This document shows positions 15,162 to 24,279 of a stretch of DNA of 64,000 nucleotides, in pieces. The stretch's first letter is position 1, and each line of letters opens with the position of its first letter. The DNA lies in the NCBI GenBank assembly GCA_051201675.1, contig CP179212.1, forward strand, positions 1,550,001-1,614,000, read 5' to 3'. The notes under the pieces are model-generated. The model saw nothing but the letters and a program-made list of their open reading frames with translations. It was not told the origin of the DNA and did not search any database. The translations under genes and the position numbers were made by a program. The stretch is from HTCC2207 sp002685195 (lineage in GTDB: Bacteria > Pseudomonadota > Gammaproteobacteria > Pseudomonadales > Porticoccaceae).

Positions 15162-17546
15162 TTACTTTCTTAATTCAGCACCGCATGTTTTACCGACATC
15201 TGCAACCACATTTTCAATCCAGCGATTTATTTCCTCATCCGTAAGAGTGCGGGAAGCATGTTGAAACGTCAAGCCCAAAGCAATGCTTTTTCCTTTATTA
15301 TCAACATCTTTGCTCTGATATACATCAAATAACTTTAAATCAACTAGATGCTTACCTGCTGCATTTTTTGCACAGTTAACAAGGCTGCTCGCTTCTACCG
15401 AAGCATCAACCAAGAAGGCAAGATCTCGCTTAACTTCGGGAAATTTGCTTACATCTTCATAGTCAGGAATCCTAACTTCTGAGATCTTGTCGGAGTCCAC
15501 TTGAAAAAGATAGACCGGCAGTGAGATATCCATATGCGCTTGGACCTTAGGGTGAAGCTGCCCTATCCATCCAATTTGAGCGCCCTTTCTTAAGATCTTT
15601 GCCGACTGCCCCGGATGGAGTGCTGGATGCTCGCAAGCCTCAAACGTAAACTCGTCGGATAAGTTCGTATGGGCTAATACCGATTCAAGGTCGCCCTTAA
15701 TATCATAAAAATCGACCTTTTCTTTGCTTGCAGTCCAGCCACTAGGCGTTCGTGACCCGCAAATCAAACCGGCCAATGCGGTGCTTTGAGATAAACCTAA
15801 CTCTTCTTTTTCAGAGGGTAAAAAACACTGCCCCACTTCGAATATTCGTATTCTTGTTTGCTGACGATTGAGATTATAACTGGCTGTGGAGAGCAATCCC
15901 GACCAAAGATTTGTTCTCATAACTGCCATATCTGATGAGATAGGATTAGCAAGGCGAACTGGTTTAACATCTGGGTCAACCATATTCTGCAAATCTGGAT
16001 CAACAAAGCTATAAGTAATAACTTCTTGGTAGCCTCGGCTGATTAGCTGAGACCTAAATAAACTAGCTTCTTCAATGCTCTCCGGGTTTGGCTGAAGGTC
16101 CAATGCCATTGTCGGAGTTGAAGTGGGAAGATTGTTATAACCGTAAATTCGGGCCACTTCTTCTATTAAGTCTTGCTCAATTGTTAGATCGAACCGCCAG
16201 CTCGGCGAAGTCCAAGTAGCCGCATCGACATCTCTCTTCACTAAGGTCAGCCCTAATCTCGTGAGCATACCGTCAATATCATCAGGGGAAATTACTACAC
16301 CCAATTGCTGGGCTACTCGTGCATCTCGCAGTGTAATTTCTTGTAATTGAGGTAGGTCTGGAATGCTCTCTTCCACAATTAAAGGCCCAACTGATCCGCC
16401 GCATATTTCTAGCATTAACGCAGTTGCACGCTCAATAGCGGCTATCTGGAGATCAGAGTCAACACCTCTTTCAAAACGGTGGGAAGAGTCCGTATGCTTG
16501 CCGTAGTGCCGCGCTTTACCCGCAATAGCAAGAGGATTAAACCAGGCACTCTCAAATAGGATATCAGTGGTTTCATCTCCCACTGCAGAATCAGCGCCCC
16601 CCATAATGCCGGCCAACGCCAACACCTTCTTATGATCTGCTATCACCAGAGTATCTTGACTAACTTCAACCTCGGTATCATCAAGTAGCGATAAGGACTC
16701 ATCCTTACCCATTCGAACAACAATTCCTCCGTCAATCTTGGTTAGATCAAAGGCGTGCATCGGTTGCCCAAGCTCGAGGAGCACATAATTAGTAACATCT
16801 ACCGCCGGTCCAAGGCTTCGTATACCACTTCGACGCAGCCGCTCTTGCATCCATTGAGGGGTAGACTGAGAAAGATCAAGATCACGCATTATGCGTCCTA
16901 CATAGCGTGCGCATCCGTTTGGAGAATCTATTCTCACAGGGATTACGTCTGCTATAGTCTCTGCAACAGGTGCACAAGGCTCATTACAAACATCAAGCTT
17001 ATTGAGTACGCCAACCTCGCGAGCCATTCCTCGAATGCTCAGACAATCCCCACGATTGGGTGTGAGATCGACTTCAATAATCGCATCTTCTAAGTCAAGA
17101 TATTTAACCAAGTCGGCACCTACACTCGCTTCAGAGGGCAATTCCCATAAACCGCTTGCGTCATCTCCTAGGCCCAGTTCATCCTGAGCACAGAGCATGC
17201 CGAAGGATTCGACGCCTCGAAGTTTAGCTTTCTTAATTTTAAAGTTGCCCGGTAAAACTGCGCCCACAGTAGCAAATGGGACCTTGATTCCTACACGGGC
17301 ATTAGGGGCACCACACACCACCTGGACCTTCTCATCTCCACCAACCACATGACAAACTCTTAGTTTGTCAGCATCAGGATGCTGTATCACATTAACTATT
17401 TCACCGACGACTACACCCGATAACGATGGCGCTGCATCTTCTACCCCATCTACCTCAAGTCCTGCCATGGTGACCTGAGCAACCAATTCCTCTGTAGAGA
17501 GATCTGGATTTGCAGATTGGCGCAACCAGGATTCACTAAATTTCAT
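15162..17546 (-). CDS. pheT: phenylalanine-tRNA ligase beta subunit
   Basis: At 794 residues it is the normal length for PheT. The N-terminal EMAP/tRNA-binding domain is VVVGEIVNVIQHPDADKL with VVCGAPN (about residues 45-85). The B3/B4 editing region lies mid-protein, with B5 and the catalytic-like core (RHYGKHTDSSHRFERGVD) around residue 350. The C-terminus is the FDX-ACB anticodon-binding domain (KFPEVKRDLAFLVD). It acts as an alpha2-beta2 tetramer with PheS, whose gene ends 13 bp upstream, so they are one transcript. Confidence 0.97.
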   Translation of the reverse strand: MKFSESWLRQSANPDLSTEELVAQVTMAGLEVDGVEDAAPSLSGVVVGEIVNVIQHPDADKLRVCHVVGGDEKVQVVCGAPNARVGIKVPFATVGAVLPGNFKIKKAKLRGVESFGMLCAQDELGLGDDASGLWELPSEASVGADLVKYLDLEDAIIEVDLTPNRGDCLSIRGMAREVGVLNKLDVCNEPCAPVAETIADVIPVRIDSPNGCARYVGRIMRDLDLSQSTPQWMQERLRRSGIRSLGPAVDVTNYVLLELGQPMHAFDLTKIDGGIVVRMGKDESLSLLDDTEVEVSQDTLVIADHKKVLALAGIMGGADSAVGDETTDILFESAWFNPLAIAGKARHYGKHTDSSHRFERGVDSDLQIAAIERATALMLEICGGSVGPLIVEESIPDLPQLQEITLRDARVAQQLGVVISPDDIDGMLTRLGLTLVKRDVDAATWTSPSWRFDLTIEQDLIEEVARIYGYNNLPTSTPTMALDLQPNPESIEEASLFRSQLISRGYQEVITYSFVDPDLQNMVDPDVKPVRLANPISSDMAVMRTNLWSGLLSTASYNLNRQQTRIRIFEVGQCFLPSEKEELGLSQSTALAGLICGSRTPSGWTASKEKVDFYDIKGDLESVLAHTNLSDEFTFEACEHPALHPGQSAKILRKGAQIGWIGQLHPKVQAHMDISLPVYLFQVDSDKISEVRIPDYEDVSKFPEVKRDLAFLVDASVEASSLVNCAKNAAGKHLVDLKLFDVYQSKDVDNKGKSIALGLTFQHASRTLTDEEINRWIENVVADVGKTCGAELRK

Positions 17547-17559
17547 TTATCACCCCAGT

Positions 17560-18573
17560 CTAAAATTGTTTGAGAAAACGTAAGTCGTTTTCAAAAAATA
17601 ATCGCAAGTCATTAACACCGTAACGTAGCATAGCTAACCGTTCGACACCCATTCCAAAGGCAAAACCGGTAAAGGCATCGGCATCTACCTTGCAATGCTC
17701 TAATACATTTGGATGAACCATTCCACAGCCCATCACTTCTAACCAACCTGTATGACTGCAAACGCGACAACCCTTTCCACCACAATTGGTACACTGTATG
17801 TCGACCTCTGCTGAGGGCTCAGTGAAAGGGAAATATGAAGGTCTGAACCTGACAGGCAAATCAGCCTCAAAAAATGCCTTTAAAAACTGGTCAATTACTC
17901 CCTTAAGGTCTGCGAAACTAATATCTTTATCCACCACCAGACCTTCAACCTGATGAAACATGGGCGTATGAGTCAAATCTGAGTCACAGCGATATACTCG
18001 GCCTGGGCAAATAATACGAATGGGAGGAGCGGCCCTCTCCATCGTGCGAACTTGAACCGGGGATGTATGTGTGCGTAAAACAGTTGTTGGGTCTATGTAA
18101 AAAGTATCGTGCATCGCCCGAGCGGGGTGATGTGATGGAATATTTAGAGCCTCAAAGTTATGGTAATCATCTTCTATCTCTGGACCCGTTTCGATGTCAT
18201 AACCAACCCGACTAAAAAAGGACTCAATTCTCTCCATTGTACGAGTCACAGGGTGAAGGCCACCAACATCTTCACCGCGACCCGGCAAAGTAACATCAAT
18301 AGTCTCTTCAGCTAATTTAGCATCTAACTCGACACTCTCAAAATATGATTTTCGCTCATTAATCAAGCCCTGAAGGCTTTGCTTAACCTCGTTTATCTTA
18401 GCACCGGCAGCAGGACGTTCTTCTGCAGACAAACTACCAAGACCCTTAAGGAGTCCTGTAACTCTGCCTTTTTTCCCAAGATATTCGACGCGCAAGCCAT
18501 CGAGCATAGACAAATCTGTCGCTGCAATGATAGATTCTTCGGCTTCTTTTGATATATTTTCTAATTCAATCAT
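17560..18573 (-). CDS. pheS: phenylalanine-tRNA ligase alpha subunit
   Basis: The 337-residue catalytic subunit charges tRNA-Phe. The N-terminal coiled coil is followed by the class II core: HPARAMHDTFYI, RTHTSPVQVRTM (motif 2 region), RPSYFPFTEPSAEVDI and motif 3 GFAFGMGVERLAMLRYGV. It starts at ATG 18573. A strong minus-strand hairpin with a T-run lies between rplT and this start, so expression is probably limited by termination. Confidence 0.97.
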   Translation of the reverse strand: MIELENISKEAEESIIAATDLSMLDGLRVEYLGKKGRVTGLLKGLGSLSAEERPAAGAKINEVKQSLQGLINERKSYFESVELDAKLAEETIDVTLPGRGEDVGGLHPVTRTMERIESFFSRVGYDIETGPEIEDDYHNFEALNIPSHHPARAMHDTFYIDPTTVLRTHTSPVQVRTMERAAPPIRIICPGRVYRCDSDLTHTPMFHQVEGLVVDKDISFADLKGVIDQFLKAFFEADLPVRFRPSYFPFTEPSAEVDIQCTNCGGKGCRVCSHTGWLEVMGCGMVHPNVLEHCKVDADAFTGFAFGMGVERLAMLRYGVNDLRLFFENDLRFLKQF

Positions 18574-18616
18574 TATTGATCACTTTAGCACTCTATAGAG
18601 TCTATCTTATTCCTGA

Positions 18617-18654
18617 TAAAAAAATAGGGAAAGGGCTAAAGCCCATTCCCTATT
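18617..18654 (-). terminator. terminator/attenuator between rplT and pheST
   Basis: On the minus strand the stem AATAGGGAA-GGGC pairs with GCCC-TTCCCTATT around a four-base loop and is followed by seven T residues, about 45 bp before pheS. In enterics an attenuator with a Phe-rich leader peptide sits in this gap. Here no ATG-started Phe-rich leader is visible between the rplT stop and the hairpin, so control, if any, works differently. Confidence 0.75.
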
Positions 18655-18716
18655 CTATCTGCTGAGGAACTCACTGCAAATAAGTAGTCAGTTCGATCTC
18701 TCAACTAAGGCTGAAA

Positions 18717-19073
18717 TTATACCAGGGCAGCTTTGGCCTGATTAACAACTGCGCCAAAGGCAGCCTTATCATGTACTGCCAAATCAGCGAGAACACGACG
18801 GTCAAGCTCAATGCCTGCCTTACTGAGGCCGTTGATCAGTCTGCTGTAGGACAAACCTTCCACCCTAGATTGTGCGTTAATACGGGCAATCCATAACCGA
18901 CGGAATGTACGTTTCTTCACACGACGGTCACGATAGGCGTATTGACCTGCTTTTGTTACTGCCTGAGTCGCAACGCGATAAACTCGACTGCGGGCTCCGT
19001 AGTAACCTTTTGCTTGCTTTAGAACTTTCTTGTGTCGGCGATTAGCCTCAACACCACGTTTTACTCTAGCCAT
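18717..19073 (-). CDS. rplT: 50S ribosomal protein L20
   Basis: This 118-residue basic protein is the normal L20 length. It begins MARVKRGVEANRRHKKVLKQ and contains ARSRVYRVATQAVTKAGQYA and RRLWIARINAQSR. It binds 23S rRNA early in assembly and in enterics represses translation of rpmI-rplT. It lies 31 bp after rpmI in the infC operon. Confidence 0.98.
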   Translation of the reverse strand: MARVKRGVEANRRHKKVLKQAKGYYGARSRVYRVATQAVTKAGQYAYRDRRVKKRTFRRLWIARINAQSRVEGLSYSRLINGLSKAGIELDRRVLADLAVHDKAAFGAVVNQAKAALV

Positions 19074-19104
19074 TTTATTCTCCCACCAATATTAGTTGTG
19101 TGAT

Positions 19105-19299
19105 TTATACATTACGTAACATGCGATCTACCCGAGGCTTATCCGCAGCATTTAGAATGCTGGTGCCACGCAATTGACGCTTACGCTTTGTAGTCATCTT
19201 GGTGAGAATATGGCTTTTGTGTTGGTGCTTATGCTTATAACCAGAAGCCGTTTTTTTGAAGCGTTTTGCAGCTCCACTATGAGTCTTACCTTTTGGCAT
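19105..19299 (-). CDS. rpmI: 50S ribosomal protein L35
   Basis: The 64-residue basic protein begins MPKGKTHSGAAKRFKKTASG and ends KPRVDRMLRNV, typical of L35. It lies between infC (90 bp upstream) and rplT. Confidence 0.98.
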   Translation of the reverse strand: MPKGKTHSGAAKRFKKTASGYKHKHQHKSHILTKMTTKRKRQLRGTSILNAADKPRVDRMLRNV

Positions 19300-19389
19300 T
19301 TCGTTTCTCCAATTGTAGTGAGGTTAAATGACAAGAAGATACGCCCGGACAGCCTGCCAAAAAATGTGGCTGAACGCGGGTCGCGTTAG

Positions 19390-19917
19390 TTACTTCTTCT
19401 TGCTGCGTGGTGCTAGTACCATGGTCATTTGACGACCTTCCATTTTAGGGTACTGCTCCACCTGGGCGAGTTCGGTAAGATCCGCTTCGACACGTTTCAT
19501 CATTTCCATACCAAGCTCTTGGTGAGCCATTTCACGTCCACGAAACCGCAGAGTGACTTTGGCTTTATCACCATGTTCCAAAAACCGAACCAAATTACGC
19601 AATTTGATATCGTAATCACCCTGATCGGTTCCGGGTCGAAATTTCATTTCCTTTACTTGTGTCTGTTTCTGTTTCTTTTTCTGTAACGCAACTTTCTTCT
19701 TTATATCAAAGACATGTTTGCCGTAGTCCATTACTTTACAGACTGGAGGTTCGGCATCTGGTGAAATCTCCACCAAATCCAAGGTCTCTTTCTGAGCTGT
19801 TTCCAAGGCTACTTCGAGGCTTACAACACCAACTTGACTGCCATCTGAGGCGACCAATCGTACTTCGGCCGCAGTTATATCGTCATTAAGACGAGCCCGT
19901 TTACTGTCTTTTTTAAT
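19390..19917 (-). CDS. infC: translation initiation factor IF-3, AUU start
   Basis: The 175-residue protein begins KKDSKRARLNDDITAAEVRL and contains VDLVEISPDAEPPVCKVMDYGK-type sequence, which is the IF-3 N-domain, linker and C-domain. No ATG precedes the conserved N-terminus. ATT at 19917 fits: it is 8 bases past a GGAG that forms the last codon and stop of thrS, and the residues after it align with IF-3. An AUU start is the classic self-control device of infC, because IF-3 discriminates against it. Only 5 bases separate the thrS stop from the start. It binds the 30S subunit and checks the start codon. Confidence 0.93.
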   Translation of the reverse strand: MKKDSKRARLNDDITAAEVRLVASDGSQVGVVSLEVALETAQKETLDLVEISPDAEPPVCKVMDYGKHVFDIKKKVALQKKKQKQTQVKEMKFRPGTDQGDYDIKLRNLVRFLEHGDKAKVTLRFRGREMAHQELGMEMMKRVEADLTELAQVEQYPKMEGRQMTMVLAPRSKKK

Positions 19918-19922
19918 ACGCT

Positions 19923-21851
19923 TTACTCCGTTTCAACAAAAACACGCCCACGGCGTTCAGAGGACTCAGTAAATAGAGAAATAACTTGATCTAAGGACAT
20001 ACTGCCTAGGTCTTCTCCATCGCGAGTTCTGACTGCTACCGTGCGCGACTCTTTTTCTTTATCACCTACAACGAGAATGTAAGGAACTCGTTGCATTGAA
20101 TGACCGCGGATTTTAAAGCCGATCTTCTCGTTTCTCAAGTCACAAATGACTCTAAATCCATTATTTTGCAATGATTTGGTCACTTCTGACGCATATTCGG
20201 CCTGAGAATCGGTAATATTGATTACCGCAGCCTGTTCTGGCGCTAACCAAAACGGAAAAGCGCCCTCATAATTTTCAATTAAAATACCAATAAATCGCTC
20301 AAAAGATCCCAATATTGCCCTGTGTAACATCACCGGAGTTTTACGACTTCCATCCTCAGCCACATATTGGGCATCCAATCGGCCCGGCATTGAGAAATCA
20401 ACCTGTACTGTTCCCAACTGCCAAACTCGCCCGATGCAATCTTTCAGCGAAAATTCAATTTTAGGCCCATAAAAAGCTCCTTCTCCGGGCAACTCCTGCC
20501 ACGGTAATTCTTTTGCATCCAAAGCATCTGCCAAGGCCTTTTCAGCGCGACTCCAATCTTCATCGGATCCTACTCTCTGCTCTGGGCGTGTGGACAGACG
20601 ATAAATAATTTCATTAAATCCAAAATCAGCGTAGACCTCATGTAAGAAGTCAATAAACTGAGCCACTTCAGGCTGGATTTGATCTTCAGTGCAAAAAATA
20701 TGCGCATCATCTTGGGTAAAGGAGCGCACTCGCATTATTCCATGGAGCGAACCAGAAGGCTCATTGCGATGGCATGAACCAAATTCAGCCAGACGCAGAG
20801 GCAAATCACGGTAACTCTTCAATCCTTGGTTAAACACCTGTACGTGACAGGGGCAGTTCATTGGTTTAATCGCATAATTCCGATCATCAGTTGAGACTGT
20901 GAACATGTCATCACTGAATTTGTCCGCGTGACCAGATTTCTCCCAAAGACTGAAATCGACAATTTGGGGAGTTTTTATTTCTTGATAACCTTTTTCAATC
21001 TGCTTTTCACGCATGAACTTTTCAATTGTATTGTAGATACTCCAGCCCTTGGGGTGCCAGAAAATCGACCCTTGAGCCTCTTCTTGCATATGATACAAAT
21101 CTAGCTTCTTATTAATTTTTCTATGATCTCGCTTTTCGGCCTCCGCCAGGCGATTTATATAAGCCTTTAGCTCTTTCTTATTAGCCCAAGCAGTACCATA
21201 AATGCGTTGCAACATTTCATTACTATTATCTCCACGCCAATAAGCACCTGCTACCTTAGTTAGTTTGAAAACAGCAAGCTTGGCTGTGGAGGGAACATGG
21301 GGTCCTCGGCAAAGATCAATAAAGTCTCCCTGGCGATACAAACTAATCGGCTCATTCGTAGGAATGCTTGTAATGATTTCAGCCTTATAATTTTCTCCAA
21401 TACTCTTGAAGAAGTCTGCAGCCTCATCCCGGTTCCACTCTTCCCTGGAGATAACGAGATCCGACTTAACCAATTCGCTCATGCGAGCTTCAATAGCTTC
21501 CAGATCTTCAGGGGTAAATGCGCGCTCAAATGCAAAATCATAATAAAAACCATCTTCAATAACTGGTCCAATAGTGACCTGCGCTGAAGGGAAAAGTTGC
21601 TTAACTGCCATAGCCATAAGATGGGCAGTTGAATGGCGAATAATAGAGAGAGCCTCATCTGAGCGATCTGTCAGTATAGACACGTTGGCGTCGACGTCGA
21701 TTAGATATGATGAATCAACTTCACAACCATCTACGACTCCGGCTATAGTCGCCTTAGCTAGACCTGGGCCAATATCTCCGGCAACGTCAATAACCGATAC
21801 GGGCGCATCGAATGATCGCTGAGAACCGTCAGGAAGGGTAATAAGGGGCAT
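19923..21851 (-). CDS. thrS: threonine-tRNA ligase
   Basis: The 642-residue length is normal for ThrRS. An N-terminal TGS domain (MPLITLPDGSQRSFDAPVSV) is followed by the editing domain (HSTAHLMAMAVKQLFP; RGPHVPSTAKL). The catalytic core is MNCPCHVQVF with zinc-binding Cys and His, FGSCHRNEPSGSLHGIMRVR and QVDFSMPGRLDAQYV. The chain ends with the anticodon-binding domain. The frame runs on to 21893, but ATG at 21851 with an AAGGAC SD is the conserved start. It is the first gene of the translation operon and is divergent from the yaiI homologue. Confidence 0.97.
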   Translation of the reverse strand: MPLITLPDGSQRSFDAPVSVIDVAGDIGPGLAKATIAGVVDGCEVDSSYLIDVDANVSILTDRSDEALSIIRHSTAHLMAMAVKQLFPSAQVTIGPVIEDGFYYDFAFERAFTPEDLEAIEARMSELVKSDLVISREEWNRDEAADFFKSIGENYKAEIITSIPTNEPISLYRQGDFIDLCRGPHVPSTAKLAVFKLTKVAGAYWRGDNSNEMLQRIYGTAWANKKELKAYINRLAEAEKRDHRKINKKLDLYHMQEEAQGSIFWHPKGWSIYNTIEKFMREKQIEKGYQEIKTPQIVDFSLWEKSGHADKFSDDMFTVSTDDRNYAIKPMNCPCHVQVFNQGLKSYRDLPLRLAEFGSCHRNEPSGSLHGIMRVRSFTQDDAHIFCTEDQIQPEVAQFIDFLHEVYADFGFNEIIYRLSTRPEQRVGSDEDWSRAEKALADALDAKELPWQELPGEGAFYGPKIEFSLKDCIGRVWQLGTVQVDFSMPGRLDAQYVAEDGSRKTPVMLHRAILGSFERFIGILIENYEGAFPFWLAPEQAAVINITDSQAEYASEVTKSLQNNGFRVICDLRNEKIGFKIRGHSMQRVPYILVVGDKEKESRTVAVRTRDGEDLGSMSLDQVISLFTESSERRGRVFVETE

Positions 21852-22037
21852 AAAAGAGTCCTTTTCAGTGGTGACCCCTACCAAAGGCCACATGATTTAT
21901 CTGTTCAAGGCGGCATTTTACTCTCTACGCACTCAGTTACAAGGACTTGTTGGCGCTTTTTAATGTAAAGATGAATCTTGCAATTGCCGTTAAATAACCC
22001 TATAAACCCCATTCTCAAAAACTAAAAACTAGAAGCC

Positions 22038-22493
22038 ATGTTCAAAATTTACGTCGATGCCGATGCATGCCCCACAGTGATCAAAGAAATTCTCTATCGA
22101 GTATCACAGCGCACAAGCATTGAAGTCACTTTAGTTGCCAATCAACCTCTTGCAACTCCGCGTATCCCAACAGTTAAGAGTATTCGGGTTGGATCAGGTT
22201 TTGATGTTGCCGATGATCATATAGTTAAATTAGTGGAAGCAAATGACCTGGTCATTACGGCAGATATCCCACTTGCATCAGAAGTTATTGAGAAAGGCGG
22301 CATGGCTCTCAACCCTAGAGGAGAGCTTTATACTTTAGGGAATATTAAAGCACGTTTAAACATGCGTGATTTTATGGACACCATGCGGTCTAGTGGCTTG
22401 CAAGTTGGTGGCGGGCCACCACCCCTGAGTCAAAAAGATAGAATGGCTTTTGCTAACGCATTAGATCGCTACATCGCAACTCATCAAAAATAA
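22038..22493 (+). CDS. YaiI/YqxD family protein (UPF0178)
   Basis: The 151-residue protein starts MFKIYVDADACPTVIKEILY and carries DLVITADIPLASEVIEKGG and a late GGGPPPLSQKDRMAFANALD. These are the conserved blocks of UPF0178, a PIN-like fold with acidic residues, so a nuclease-like activity is possible but unproven. It is monocistronic and divergent from thrS. Confidence 0.88.
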   Translation: MFKIYVDADACPTVIKEILYRVSQRTSIEVTLVANQPLATPRIPTVKSIRVGSGFDVADDHIVKLVEANDLVITADIPLASEVIEKGGMALNPRGELYTLGNIKARLNMRDFMDTMRSSGLQVGGGPPPLSQKDRMAFANALDRYIATHQK

Positions 22494-22504
22494 CACTGGG
22501 AAAC

Positions 22505-22520
22505 TGTGATTTTAATCACA
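22505..22520. promoter_or_regulatory. perfect CRP/Vfr-type site
   Basis: TGTGATTTTAATCACA fits the consensus TGTGA-N6-TCACA exactly. It lies 12 bp after the yaiI homologue and 117 bp before the repeat-protein gene at 22637, so cAMP control of that gene is plausible. It could also act simply as a small hairpin. Confidence 0.5.
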
Positions 22521-22636
22521 CTTCAAAGGTTTGTTTACCAACATCAAAAATTAATCGATTATCCTTAAGTCCGCTAAAATTCCGACGTCTTCTAGGGCGC
22601 TCGCAGTTAAACATCATACGAAAGGAATCGTCTATC

Positions 22637-22987
22637 ATGTTTAAGAAAAAAGACCTTGCCATCGCCATTACCATAGCTCTATCTATTTCACCGGCTAGTT
22701 TTGCTCAGGCACCAATGGCTGAACCTGTAGAACAGACCCCTGAAACTGGAACTAATGCAGATGTAATTACAAAAGCAGGAAAAATACCAGGTGTATCCAA
22801 AGCAACACTAATAGCTGGAGGACTTATTGGTAGTGTATTGATTAAAAACGTTGTGATCAATAACGGCCCCTCCTCCTTACCTACGACTGGCACTACTGGC
22901 ACTACTGGCACTACTGGCACTACTGGCGCTACTGGCACTACTGGCACTACAGCGACGCCTAGTACTAGTTCAACATCTGGCACTTGA
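22637..22987 (+). CDS. secreted small protein with Gly-Thr-Thr tandem repeats
   Basis: The 116-residue protein has a signal peptide (KKKDLAIAITIALSISPASF, cut near AQA). An acidic Pro/Glu spacer and a hydrophobic segment with glycines (about residues 55-76, ATLIAGGLIGSVLI) follow. The C-terminal half is nearly pure GTT repeats followed by a Ser/Thr tail. The layout recalls YjbE-type exopolysaccharide-locus proteins only in composition. An AAAGGAA SD precedes ATG 22637 and a CRP-type site lies upstream. It is probably exported or lipid-exposed; its function is unknown and no partner gene is nearby. Confidence 0.6.
   Translation: MFKKKDLAIAITIALSISPASFAQAPMAEPVEQTPETGTNADVITKAGKIPGVSKATLIAGGLIGSVLIKNVVINNGPSSLPTTGTTGTTGTTGTTGATGTTGTTATPSTSSTSGT
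22886..22948 (+). repeat. seven tandem copies of a 9-bp unit
   Basis: The unit ACTGGCACT is repeated seven times with one base change (GCGCT in copy five), encoding Thr-Gly-Thr. Near-identity of the copies suggests slippage, so the repeat number could vary between strains without changing frame. Confidence 0.9.
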
Positions 22988-23049
22988 TATTTGTCACAGC
23001 AATAAAAATTACCCCAAAGCTTATCCTGTAACTATGGCAGCTTCAAAAC

Positions 23050-23295
23050 CTACTTCTTTGATTTAAGTAGTCGTCTGATTTGAGCTGCAGTGAATGGCCA
23101 ACCCTTTTCTGAACCATCTGGAAAAACCACTACGGGGATTCGAATTGCGTAGCCCTCTTCGAGATCCTTGTTACCGTGAATGCTTACCTCAACCAGTTCC
23201 CAATCCTTCTCAATAACCAGCGGATTGAGCATGGCTTTTGCCTGATCACAAAGATGACAATTAGATCCAGTTAAAAGCGTAAGTTGGTTGCTCAT
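23050..23295 (-). CDS. glutaredoxin-like thiol protein (DUF836 type)
   Basis: The 81-residue thioredoxin-fold protein begins QLTLLTGSNCHLCDQAKAML, carrying an active-site C-x-x-C (CHLC, residues about 13-16). It continues with VEVSIHGN and a cis-proline strand IRIPVVVFPDGSE. It is probably a small disulfide oxidoreductase in the cytosol. It is monocistronic. Confidence 0.8.
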   Translation of the reverse strand: MSNQLTLLTGSNCHLCDQAKAMLNPLVIEKDWELVEVSIHGNKDLEEGYAIRIPVVVFPDGSEKGWPFTAAQIRRLLKSKK

Positions 23296-23354
23296 ATGTT
23301 TTTACCTATAAAATTCAATAAAACCGAGATCAGAAGAAGAGCTCTTAAACTCAC

Positions 23355-24236
23355 TCATGCTACATGTGTTAACAACCATTGATGGAACGCCTTAACAGCT
23401 GGCTGCTTAAGGTTCGCTGGAGGGCAAACAAAATGGTAAGCATTACTAGAGACGAGTTCATGATCAAATAAGCGAACCAACCGACCCGACTGAATATGAT
23501 CCGCAACGAAAGGTGATGACCCCAACGCGACGCCCTGTCCATCCAGTGCTGCTTGAATAAGAACATTGGTATCATCAATAATTGTGCCCCTATGGGCATT
23601 GACGCTAACTGCGTCTTCTTGATTTAACCAATTTTCCCAACCTTTATAGTCCGCATCATGCAGCAAGGGAAATGTGGCTAAATCTAAGGGCTGTTTAATC
23701 ATCTTTTTTTTATTTAGCAACGAAGGACTGCACACCGGGAAAAAATCTAAATATATCAGAGGAAAACATTCAACATCCTTCCATTCGCCACCACCATAGG
23801 TTAGTGCTACATCAACATCCTCATTTCGAAAATCAACTGGCTTACTCGAATGAGATAAATTCAAATCAATATCAGGATACATGTCACGAAATTGCTTTAA
23901 GCGAGGAGAAAGCCATTTCGCAGCAAAGGAAGGAGCTAACCTAACCTTGAGCATCTGACGACCAAAGTTTTGTCTAATACTAACAATTGTTTGTGCAATC
24001 TCATCAAAAGCAGGCTGCAATGTGACGTACAGCTCTTCGCCCTCTTCAGTCAATGATAATCGCCGATGCAGTCGAGTGAACAACTTAGTAGCGAGATAAA
24101 CTTCAAGCGATTTAATTTGATGACTTACAGCGGCCTGAGTTACACATAATTCCTCTGCCGCAACAGTGAAGCTTAGTGATCTCGCCGCAGCTTCAAATGC
24201 TTTTAAGCTATTTAAGGGGGGTAACTTTCTTCCCAT
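23355..24236 (-). CDS. LysR-type regulator, GcvA-like
   Basis: The 293-residue regulator begins MGRKLPPLNSLKAFEAAARS and continues with a winged helix (LCVTQAAVSHQIKSLE), a close match to the GcvA subgroup. The periplasmic-binding-like effector domain follows. ATG at 24236 was chosen for its AAGG SD and family start, although the frame extends to 24281. It is divergent from the methylamine/one-carbon operon and is probably its regulator. The effector could be glycine, betaine or a related amine (inference). Confidence 0.85.
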   Translation of the reverse strand: MGRKLPPLNSLKAFEAAARSLSFTVAAEELCVTQAAVSHQIKSLEVYLATKLFTRLHRRLSLTEEGEELYVTLQPAFDEIAQTIVSIRQNFGRQMLKVRLAPSFAAKWLSPRLKQFRDMYPDIDLNLSHSSKPVDFRNEDVDVALTYGGGEWKDVECFPLIYLDFFPVCSPSLLNKKKMIKQPLDLATFPLLHDADYKGWENWLNQEDAVSVNAHRGTIIDDTNVLIQAALDGQGVALGSSPFVADHIQSGRLVRLFDHELVSSNAYHFVCPPANLKQPAVKAFHQWLLTHVA

Positions 24237-24279
24237 TCGCACAACCTTTTCATATCTAAATAAACAATTACTATTTAAC

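Noticed and set aside
22705..22983. Minus-strand Val/Pro-rich frame opposite the GTT repeat protein
   Set aside because: Shadow of the 9-bp repeat; the plus strand has the signal peptide and SD.
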